Shown here in pieces: positions 1 through 4,881 of a stretch of 5,713 nucleotides of DNA. A model generated the notes under the pieces. It worked only from the letters and a program-made list of their open reading frames with translations, had not been told where the DNA came from and made no database searches. Source of the stretch: an uncultured Treponema sp. GTDB lineage: Bacteria; Spirochaetota; Spirochaetia; Treponematales; Treponemataceae. The position numbers and the translations under genes are program-made. The DNA is taken from NCBI GenBank assembly GCA_937891125.1, contig CALAEZ010000037.1, forward strand, positions 1 to 5,713, read 5' to 3'. The stretch's first letter is position 1, and each line of letters starts with the position of its first letter.

Positions 1-952
1 ACACATCGGGCACTATTTCGGCTCTCTAAAAAATCGCGTGCGGCTTTCAAAGCTCGGCGTCCCTACCATGATTTTGATTGCCGATTATCAGGTGCTGACC
101 GACCATGATGCATTTGATAAAATCAGTGAGAATACAAAGCAGCTGGTAATAGACTACCTTGCGGCGGGCATAGAGCCGGGAAACGATGTGTTTATTTATC
201 CACACAGCCATGTGCCTGAGGCTAATCAACTTATGGTGCCGTTTTTAACGCTTGTGTCAAACAGCGAACTAAGTCGGAATCCCACTGTAAAAGATGAAAT
301 TGCAAAATCAACTATGAGCGTGGTAAATGCAGGAATGTACACGTATCCTGTGCATCAGGCGGTAGACATTTTGTTCTGCAAGGGAAATGTTGTTCCTGTA
401 GGAAAAGACCAACTGCCACATCTGGAAATGGCACGCGTAATTGCTCGACGCTTTAATAACAAGTTCTGCAAAAATGCTGAGCCCGTGTTCCCTGAGCCTC
501 ATGCGCTCCTTTCTAAGACGCCTATGATTATGGGGCTTGACGGCAGTGCAAAGATGAGTAAATCGCTTGGTAACACGATTATGCTCTGCGCAACAGAGGA
601 TGAAACGGCAAAATTGATAAAAAAAGCAAAAACAGATCAGGAACGCCTTATTACCTATGATCCTAAAGCGCGCCCCGAGGTGGCAAATCTTCTGCGCCTT
701 ATTTCACTCTGCACCGGGGAAGAGCCAGCGGCGATTGCTGAGCGCATTGGCGAAGGCGGTGGCGGTAAGCTAAAAAGCGAGCTGACCGAGGCATTAAACG
801 AAGAGCTTCGTCCCTTGCGTCAGCGCCGTGCTGAATTAGAAACGCAGCCTGAGTTCATTCGCTCGGTGCTTCATGAAGGCGTTGCTAAGGCACGTGAAAT
901 TGCCCAAAAGACACTGGAAGAAGTGCGTCATGTCATGAACATGGAAATATAG
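1..952 (+). CDS. trpS: Tryptophanyl-tRNA synthetase, 5'-truncated by the window edge
   Basis: Class I aminoacyl-tRNA synthetase that charges tRNA-Trp with tryptophan in the cytoplasm. The open frame enters from the left edge (first full codon at base 2), and its first four visible residues are HIGH, the ATP-binding signature. An in-frame GTG at 38 is therefore internal and not the start. Later motifs, numbered from that HIGH, are GKDQ followed by PHLE (about 134-141), as in the TrpRS tryptophan/ATP pocket, and KMSKS (184-188) in AKMSKSLGN. The C-terminal part is helical and charged, with a GEGGGGK stretch typical of the family. There are 316 visible residues; TrpRS is usually about 330-350, so only a short N-terminal piece is missing. 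Stop is TAG at 950-952. No terminator directly follows; the first one downstream is at 1117-1167. Identification is firm. Confidence 0.96.
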   Translation, partial: HIGHYFGSLKNRVRLSKLGVPTMILIADYQVLTDHDAFDKISENTKQLVIDYLAAGIEPGNDVFIYPHSHVPEANQLMVPFLTLVSNSELSRNPTVKDEIAKSTMSVVNAGMYTYPVHQAVDILFCKGNVVPVGKDQLPHLEMARVIARRFNNKFCKNAEPVFPEPHALLSKTPMIMGLDGSAKMSKSLGNTIMLCATEDETAKLIKKAKTDQERLITYDPKARPEVANLLRLISLCTGEEPAAIAERIGEGGGGKLKSELTEALNEELRPLRQRRAELETQPEFIRSVLHEGVAKAREIAQKTLEEVRHVMNMEI

Positions 953-967
953 CTTCTGCTTTGAAAC

Positions 968-987
968 GGGTACGGGCAGGGGCGGGG
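968..987 (+). other. Four-run G-tract with G-quadruplex-forming pattern
   Basis: Four runs of three or more G lie within 20 bases on the + strand (968-970, 974-976, 979-982, 984-987), separated by loops TAC, CA and C. This meets the usual G3+N1-7 quadruplex pattern. It starts 15 bases after the trpS stop, so it would lie in the 3' untranslated part of that mRNA. The pattern is directly visible; whether it folds or has any role is inference. Confidence 0.5.
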
Positions 988-1020
988 ACGCCGCTGCTCA
1001 ATCAGCTGGAAGAAAAAAAG

Positions 1021-1069
1021 TGAAAAAAAATAAAAAAAAACTTGCTTTTTTGAAAAAATGGGTTATACT
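1021..1069 (+). promoter_or_regulatory. Predicted sigma-70-type promoter with A-tract UP-like element
   Basis: A -10 hexamer TATACT (1064-1069) follows a -35-like TTGCTT (1042-1047) with a 16-base spacer. Immediately upstream, 1021-1040 is almost pure A, resembling the A/T-rich UP elements that bind the alpha subunit of RNA polymerase at strong promoters. The predicted start is near 1076, right at the first base of a hairpin. This promoter could drive a free-standing small RNA ending at 1167, or the nuclease-kinase genes if transcription passes that terminator. No comparably good promoter was seen between 1168 and 1252. Confidence 0.6.
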
Positions 1070-1075
1070 TAAATA

Positions 1076-1167
1076 TAGATTGAAGCAACCGAGAGGTGAT
1101 GCTTTAATCTGTTGGAGTCATTAAGATTATGAACAGTTGACGTTCATAATTTAATGGCTTTTTTTTT
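1076..1167 (+). ncRNA. Candidate structured small RNA or leader RNA, family unknown
   Basis: About 90 bases between a promoter and a terminator hold two hairpins and no credible ORF. Hairpin 1 pairs 1077-1087 with 1100-1110: 11 contiguous pairs, one of them G-U. On top of it ACC (1088-1090) pairs with GGT (1095-1097) around a GAGA loop (1091-1094), with GA (1098-1099) bulged. Hairpin 2 (1117-1158) is the terminator. Six bases (1111-1116) join them. The G-U pair and the GNRA-type loop are consistent with a real RNA fold. I could not match it to a riboswitch, T-box or other known family. It may be a stand-alone sRNA or an attenuator leader for the nuclease gene starting 85 bases further on. Confidence 0.5.
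1117..1167 (+). terminator. Strong intrinsic (Rho-independent) terminator
   Basis: Arms 1117-1134 and 1142-1158 form 17 base pairs (one G-U) with a single bulged G at 1125 and a seven-base loop AGTTGAC (1135-1141). Nine consecutive T (1159-1167) follow directly. The T-run is only on this side, so it acts on rightward transcription. It would end the small RNA starting near 1076 and could also end the trpS transcript. Confidence 0.9.
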
Positions 1168-1252
1168 GCCCTGCGGTAAAAATCAGTTCCCTTGAAATGC
1201 ATTGGGTGACAAATGCCTCAGACAAATATCACGGTTTGACAAAGTAAGGTGA

Positions 1253-2233
1253 ATGTCGCAAAATAGCACCATGAAAATTTCTCCGTATGTATTTCTTGCG
1301 CTTGCAGCTTTTTTTATGAGCGTTTCATGCTCTTCATCTGATGATGCTGGTGAAGACGATTCTTCGAAAACTTCGACTGATTACAGCGAAAACACGGCAT
1401 TGTATTTAGGCAACCCCAGCAATGCCGTTGCTGACACTACCGAAGAAGAAAACTACCTTATGGAAAAAACGACTTATGCGCTCAGCTATAACAATGTGAC
1501 GCATAATCCTAATTGGGTCAGCTGGCATTTGTGTGCGGCTGACACGGGGAGCCTGAGCCGGCCTTCTTCTTTTGGAACGGACACCACGCTTCCTGAGGGC
1601 TGGTACGCCGTTACGCAGTCAGATTATTCAAGCGCAACGCACAGCGGGTACGGCATGACACGGGGACACATGTGTCCAAATATGGACAGAAATGCTGACG
1701 CAGACGCACAGGAAGAAGTATTCCTTATGACGAATATGGTTCCTCAGGCTGCAAACAACAATAATACGGTATGGGCCGGCTTAGAAACGCAGGAGGTTGC
1801 GTGGGCAAAGGCGGGAAAAGAACTGTATATTGTCTGCGGTCCATACGGAAAAGGCGGAACCTATAATTCTTCTGGAGTGACATACAGTGCTTCTGTCTGG
1901 GGAAATACAACTACTATCGAGTACATAGAAATAGATAACCCGTATAATGAGAATGATTCCGGTATTGTGGTTCCTGCATATACGTGGCGTGTTGTTCTTA
2001 TGATTGATGAGGAGGCGGAAGACATTTCAAGAATGACTGCAGAGAATACAACGGCTCTGGCAATTTGTGTCCCTAATACCTATGAGTGTCTGTATGATTC
2101 AACGGGAACTAAACTAACATGGAAGGACTACATCACCACTATAAATGCGATTGAAACAATGACGGGGTATGATTTCTTTGCAAATCTTCCTGATGACATT
2201 GAAGATGCGCTTGAAGCGCAGATATATGAATAA
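1253..2233 (+). CDS. Probable lipoprotein DNA/RNA non-specific endonuclease (Endonuclease_NS, beta-beta-alpha-metal)
   Basis: A 326-residue enzyme expected to cut DNA and RNA without sequence specificity at the cell envelope. The N-terminus is a hydrophobic signal segment ending in SVSC, with Cys26 as a likely lipidation site (relaxed spirochaete lipobox), followed by a Ser/Asp-rich linker (27-45). The catalytic centre reads TRGHM with His139 as general base; then come TNMVPQ (160-165) and N170, W174 and E178 in the spacing of the Serratia nuclease N119-W123-E127 motif. The canonical DRGH has Thr instead of Asp. The C-terminus ends in a typical TGYDFFANLPDDIEDALEA segment. ATG 1253 has AAGG only three bases upstream; Met7 (ATG 1271) is an alternative start that still leaves a good signal peptide but has no ribosome site. 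It lies 13 bases before the kinase gene, a likely operon. Confidence 0.87.
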   Translation: MSQNSTMKISPYVFLALAAFFMSVSCSSSDDAGEDDSSKTSTDYSENTALYLGNPSNAVADTTEEENYLMEKTTYALSYNNVTHNPNWVSWHLCAADTGSLSRPSSFGTDTTLPEGWYAVTQSDYSSATHSGYGMTRGHMCPNMDRNADADAQEEVFLMTNMVPQAANNNNTVWAGLETQEVAWAKAGKELYIVCGPYGKGGTYNSSGVTYSASVWGNTTTIEYIEIDNPYNENDSGIVVPAYTWRVVLMIDEEAEDISRMTAENTTALAICVPNTYECLYDSTGTKLTWKDYITTINAIETMTGYDFFANLPDDIEDALEAQIYE

Positions 2234-2237
2234 GAGG
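2232..2237 (+). promoter_or_regulatory. Ribosome binding site that sets the kinase start
   Basis: AAGAGG lies nine bases before ATG 2247 and overlaps the nuclease stop codon TAA (2231-2233). It supports 2247 over in-frame start codons further upstream (from 2169), which would overlap the end of the nuclease gene. Ribosomes finishing the nuclease could reinitiate here, so the two genes may be translationally coupled. Confidence 0.7.
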
Positions 2238-2246
2238 TACAAAAAA

Positions 2247-2810
2247 ATGGCAAACTATGTAGTAAAAGAAGGGCATGAGATACGCGTTGCAATTAGTGGA
2301 AAATCTGGCTGTGGAAACACAACGGTAAGCTCTCTTTTAGCCGAAAAATTAGGGATACAGCTGATAAACTTTACGTTTCGGCAACTGGCTCAAGAAAAGG
2401 GCATGACGCTTGCAGAAGTAATAGAAAACGCAAAGACTGATGACAGCTATGATGTGGCGGTTGATACTAAGCAGGTTGAGCTTGCTCGTGCTGAAAGTTG
2501 TGTGCTCGGAAGTCGTCTTGCAATCTGGATGCTGAAGGAAGCTGACTTAAAGGTATACTTGATAGCAAGCGATGATACGCGTGCAAAACGCATTTTAAAT
2601 CGTGAGGGGGGCGACTTGCAGGCGATAAAGGATTTTACAGCGATGCGCGATCGTGAGGACAGCGCTCGCTATCTAAAGCTGTATAATATTGACAACAACG
2701 AATATGAGTTTGCCGATCTTAAAATTGATACGGCAACGAGAACGCCGAATGAAATTGTGCAACTCATTTTAGAGCACCTAGAAGCTAAGGGGCTGGTAGT
2801 GCAGCGCTAA
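2247..2810 (+). CDS. cmk: Cytidylate kinase-like P-loop nucleotide kinase with altered Walker A
   Basis: A 187-residue protein with the architecture of the short archaeal-type CMP kinase (Cytidylate_kin2/AAA_33 group), which transfers phosphate from ATP to CMP or dCMP. Order of elements: P-loop near residues 18-26 (GKSGCGNTT), a FTFRQLAQEKGMTL segment in the place of the archaeal FRKLAEERGMSL region, GSRLAIWML, KVYLIASDDTRAKRI, then a lid-like MRDREDSARY, YNIDNN, and a final IDTATRTPNEIV strand-helix. The lysine normally preceding Thr in Walker A is Asn24; Lys19 occupies the second P-loop position. From memory this variant occurs in spirochaete homologues, but I could not check. ATG 2247 is chosen for its ribosome site. 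It follows the nuclease gene by 13 bases and ends 45 bases before a convergent gene. The CMP/dCMP substrate is inferred from family resemblance. Confidence 0.83.
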   Translation: MANYVVKEGHEIRVAISGKSGCGNTTVSSLLAEKLGIQLINFTFRQLAQEKGMTLAEVIENAKTDDSYDVAVDTKQVELARAESCVLGSRLAIWMLKEADLKVYLIASDDTRAKRILNREGGDLQAIKDFTAMRDREDSARYLKLYNIDNNEYEFADLKIDTATRTPNEIVQLILEHLEAKGLVVQR

Positions 2811-2838
2811 TGTTTTCTTAGTGCGCATCGCTTTGTTT
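2804..2838 (+). terminator. Weak candidate terminator at the convergent gene ends
   Basis: GCGCTAA (2804-2810, including the kinase stop codon) can pair with TTAGTGC (2818-2824) as seven pairs with one G-U and a seven-base loop. The T-rich stretch after it (2832-2838) is interrupted and eight bases away, so this is a poor intrinsic terminator. No better hairpin with a T-run was seen on either strand in the 45-base convergent gap. Confidence 0.25.
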
Positions 2839-2855
2839 TCCGTGCGGTACAGCGC

Positions 2856-3260
2856 CTATTTTTTCATTAAATCTGCAAGGGTTACGTTGTCTAAATAGCC
2901 TTCGATAAGCGCATCGAGCTTTGTCCACATTTCTACCGTGCGACAGTGTTCTTTTCGGGGGCAACTTTTTGCGTCTTTTTCAAGGCATGCAACAGGCGCA
3001 AGCGTGCCTTCGGTGAGGCGCAAAATGTCGCCAACCTTGTATTCTTCTGGCTTTCGATTGAGCTTGTAGCCACCGCCTTTTCCTTGTACGGCATCGACAA
3101 AGCCATTTTTTGAAAGCAGTGTCATAATCGCCTCTATGTACTTTTGCGAGATTTCCTGTCGTTCAGCAACTTCTTTAAGCGGAATCCGTGCATCGCTTGC
3201 ATGTTCTGCAATGTCCGTTAAAACGCGCAGTGCATACCGTCCTCTTGTTGAAACTATCAT
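2856..3260 (-). CDS. Rrf2-family transcriptional regulator with three cysteines (IscR/RirA-like)
   Basis: A 134-residue winged-helix DNA-binding regulator. The start MIVSTRGRYALR and the recognition region EISQKYIEAIMTLLSKNGFV followed by VQGKGGGYKL are characteristic of Rrf2 proteins. Cys92, Cys100 and Cys106 (spacing C-x7-C-x5-C) fall where IscR, NsrR and RirA bind an Fe-S cluster; to my knowledge this spacing is that of RirA. It therefore probably senses Fe-S status, iron, NO or oxygen, although CymR-type cysteine sensing cannot be excluded from context. GGAG (3267-3270) lies six bases before the ATG. The gene is 27 bases downstream of mnmA on the same strand and is probably cotranscribed. 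Rrf2 genes beside mnmA and cysteine desulfurase genes are known in other bacteria; no iscS or iscU is visible here. Confidence 0.9.
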   Translation of the reverse strand: MIVSTRGRYALRVLTDIAEHASDARIPLKEVAERQEISQKYIEAIMTLLSKNGFVDAVQGKGGGYKLNRKPEEYKVGDILRLTEGTLAPVACLEKDAKSCPRKEHCRTVEMWTKLDALIEGYLDNVTLADLMKK

Positions 3261-3283
3261 GTCATTCTCCTTTTTTTTAATGC

Positions 3284-3295
3284 TACGCTAGCGTA
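3284..3295. repeat. 12-base perfect palindrome at the mnmA-rrf2 junction
   Basis: TACGCTAGCGTA is a perfect palindrome that spans the mnmA stop codon (3288-3290), 24 bases upstream of the rrf2 start. It could be a protein-binding site or form a tiny hairpin in the mnmA-rrf2 mRNA. It does not resemble the usual IscR/Rrf2 boxes and has no T-run, so it is not a terminator. Confidence 0.3.
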
Positions 3296-4454
3296 CGATA
3301 ATGCCACAACCGATGATTACTTCATCCTTGTATAAAACTAGCGATTGACCTGGCGTTACGGCATACTGTTCAGTAGTAAACGTTACCTTCCAGGGCTGCC
3401 CTTTATATGCCGTGTTATCGCGCTCGTCAGGGGTGTAGCGCTCAACCGTGCCGATTGCGGTCTTACTTCGTAATCTGATTTTGCAGGATGCTTCAAAGCT
3501 CTCTGGTGGTTCAACGCCTGCTGGCCAAATAAAATCGTCTGCAATAAGGCTTGTTGCATTGAGCTCAGATTTTTCTGCAAGAACAATTTGTTTTTTCTCT
3601 GCGTCAATTTTTTTTACATAGTACGGCACGGGGCCTGAAACGCCAAGTCCCCGCCGCTGCCCGATGGTGTAGTGTTCTATGCCGGTATGGCGCCCAATCA
3701 CCTTGCCTTCGGTATTCACAAAATCGCCGGGAACGGCAGGCTTGTCGCTAAAGAGTGCGTCAATGTACTTGATGTCGATAAAATCCTGACTTTCTTTCCG
3801 CTCGGCGGCGGCAAGGTTTGCTTTCTTTGCAAGCGCAAATACTTCGCTTTTGTTAACGTTAGAAAGCGGAAAACGCACCTTTTCTAACACGTCAGAGGGG
3901 ATTCTGCATAAAAAATAGGTCTGGTCTTTCGCCTTATCGCTTGCGCAGGAAATCATGCACGGGCGCTTGTCGGATCCCCATATGCCTTCGGTCGGCCGCA
4001 CGATACGTGCATAGTGTCCGGTGCAGAAATAGTCATACTGAATATTAAGCTTCTGCACGCCAGCTAAAAGTGCGCCGAATTTTATGAAGCGGTTGCAGCG
4101 GATACAAGGATTTGGGGTCTTTCCTGACCGGTATTCTGAGGTAAAATAGTCTAGAACCTCGCGGTTATAGTCAGCGCTGACATCAATAACGTGATATTCA
4201 ATTCCATGCTCTGTGCAAAATTGTGTACATTCGTTGATATTTTCTTGCTCATCAGGTCCATAGCAGGCTTCATGAAAGGCTTTTTCTGCCTGAACGGCGG
4301 GAATATGCCCGTCCCAAAGTGACATGGTGACGCCAATGACGGTGCATCCGCGTTCTTTTAGAAGTAATGCTGTTAACGTAGAGTCAACGCCGCCCGACAT
4401 GCCGACAACAACGGTGCTGCCAGCTTCGGGAAGCGATAATTGTGTATAATCCAT
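3288..4454 (-). CDS. mnmA: tRNA-specific 2-thiouridylase MnmA, CxxC variant
   Basis: A 388-residue enzyme that adenylates and thiolates U34 of tRNA-Lys, -Glu and -Gln. The ATP pyrophosphatase loop is SGGVDS (20-25). TPNPCIRCN (114-121) carries the catalytic region with Cys117 and Cys120; Cys120 matches E. coli Cys102. TGHYAR (145-150), DQTYFL (177-182), YTIGQRRGLG (262-271) and the C-terminal TPGQSLVLY (367-375) are standard MnmA elements. A segment ACYGPDEQENI (63-73) differs from E. coli. The position of E. coli Cys199 (in KDSTGICFI) is Ile226 in KESQDFIDI, so the second catalytic cysteine is missing. The N-terminus has about 12 residues before the beta strand leading to SGGVDS; no other start fits. 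No ribosome site precedes the ATG, and the promoter lies almost against it. rrf2 follows 27 bases on. Confidence 0.95.
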   Translation of the reverse strand: MDYTQLSLPEAGSTVVVGMSGGVDSTLTALLLKERGCTVIGVTMSLWDGHIPAVQAEKAFHEACYGPDEQENINECTQFCTEHGIEYHVIDVSADYNREVLDYFTSEYRSGKTPNPCIRCNRFIKFGALLAGVQKLNIQYDYFCTGHYARIVRPTEGIWGSDKRPCMISCASDKAKDQTYFLCRIPSDVLEKVRFPLSNVNKSEVFALAKKANLAAAERKESQDFIDIKYIDALFSDKPAVPGDFVNTEGKVIGRHTGIEHYTIGQRRGLGVSGPVPYYVKKIDAEKKQIVLAEKSELNATSLIADDFIWPAGVEPPESFEASCKIRLRSKTAIGTVERYTPDERDNTAYKGQPWKVTFTTEQYAVTPGQSLVLYKDEVIIGCGIIVR

Positions 4455-4462
4455 AGTGGAGC

Positions 4463-4491
4463 AGTATATAATGCATAACCTATTTTTGCAA
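4463..4491 (-). promoter_or_regulatory. mnmA promoter predicting a leaderless transcript
   Basis: On the minus strand, -35 TTGCAA (4486-4491) and -10 TATACT (4463-4468) are separated by 17 bases. Only eight bases separate the -10 from the mnmA ATG (4452-4454), so the expected start point (about 4454-4457) leaves a leader of zero to three bases and no room for a Shine-Dalgarno site. The promoter sits wholly in the 61-base gap between the glutaredoxin-like gene and mnmA. Confidence 0.6.
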
Positions 4492-4515
4492 TGGGTAATT
4501 GTATGCGATTCTGCA

Positions 4516-4824
4516 TTATTGTTTCGAGGAAGGAATGCCGCACACTCCGTTTGAACAGGAGCTACCTTTGCCTGCTTTCTCTACGAAATCCTGCCACGAG
4601 AAGGTAAGCGTTCCGTCTTCGGTCTGCACGACAGGAATGCCGATAAATCCCTGTTCCTTTACGTCTTGAAACAGCGTCTCCCTGTCGCGCATGGCAAGAA
4701 ACGCTTTAAGTGCGCGTAAATCGCCGGTAATATCATGATATTCGTACTGAACCTGTTCTGCTTCAAACGCTTTTTCAAGCTCGATGCAGTCAGGGCACAA
4801 CTTTGAGCCATATACGGTAAGCAT
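4516..4824 (-). CDS. Glutaredoxin-like thiol-disulfide protein with a second C-terminal cysteine pair
   Basis: A 102-residue thioredoxin-fold protein. The start MLTVYGSKLCPDC gives strand 1 and an active-site CPDC (Cys10, Cys13). GIPVV (62-66) supplies the cis-proline (Pro64) expected opposite the active site. The C-terminal tail adds SSCSNGVCG, with Cys90 and Cys95. Its partner (glutathione, thioredoxin reductase or a dedicated protein) cannot be told from sequence. The start was moved to the ATG at 4822-4824: a longer frame begins at 4836, but a perfect GGAGG (4830-4834) lies inside those first codons, five bases before 4824. It is 57 bases downstream of the C-S lyase gene and 61 upstream of mnmA, within a sulfur-themed cluster. 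Confidence 0.85.
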   Translation of the reverse strand: MLTVYGSKLCPDCIELEKAFEAEQVQYEYHDITGDLRALKAFLAMRDRETLFQDVKEQGFIGIPVVQTEDGTLTFSWQDFVEKAGKGSSCSNGVCGIPSSKQ

Positions 4825-4829
4825 AAACA

Positions 4830-4834
4830 CCTCC
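4830..4834 (-). promoter_or_regulatory. Ribosome binding site that sets the glutaredoxin-like start
   Basis: GGAGG on the minus strand lies five bases before ATG 4824. The upstream in-frame ATG (4834-4836) overlaps it and has no ribosome site of its own, so the shorter protein is preferred. Confidence 0.8.
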
Positions 4835-4848
4835 ATGCTTTTTCATGT

Positions 4849-4864
4849 AGTATACAGAGCTGTA
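4849..4864 (-). promoter_or_regulatory. Possible -10 element with adjoining inverted repeat before the glutaredoxin-like gene
   Basis: On the minus strand TATACT (4849-4854) would place a start point near 4842, about 18 bases before ATG 4824, which suits its GGAGG. No convincing -35 is present. Five-base arms TACAG and CTGTA separated by two bases (4853-4864) overlap its upstream edge, as an operator might. Both are weak; the gene may simply be cotranscribed with the lyase. Confidence 0.25.
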
Positions 4865-4881
4865 CGCGCTTTAGCCAGTAC

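Noticed and set aside
985..1010. Hairpin GCTG-CTCAAT-CAGC as a trpS terminator
   Set aside because: Only four pairs and followed by an A-run rather than a T-run on the transcribed strand.
1092..1107. Mini-ORF ATG-CTT-TAA behind an AGAGGTG ribosome-site-like sequence
   Set aside because: Only two codons, the GAGG-to-ATG distance is two bases, and the whole segment is inside a stable hairpin; better seen as RNA structure.
1114..1140. Possible three-codon leader peptide (GGAG, then ATG-AAC-AGT-TGA)
   Set aside because: It lies within the terminator stem-loop, has 11-base spacing, and encodes no regulatory codon run.
1192..1230. Promoter for the nuclease gene using TTGAAA (1192-1197) or TTGGGT (1202-1207)
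   Set aside because: No acceptable -10 hexamer at 16-18 bases from either; TTGACA at 1236 is too close to the start codon.
2169..2246. N-terminal extension of the kinase overlapping the nuclease gene
   Set aside because: The extra 26 residues are basic and unlike the family, have no ribosome site, and overlap the conserved nuclease C-terminus.
3672..3887. Plus-strand frame of 71 codons inside mnmA
   Set aside because: Shadow of a clear MnmA coding sequence on the opposite strand, with no recognisable protein features.
2640..4696. Same hexapeptide AMRDRE in the kinase and the glutaredoxin-like protein
   Set aside because: The two proteins are of unrelated folds; a six-residue match in charged helices is easily coincidental.
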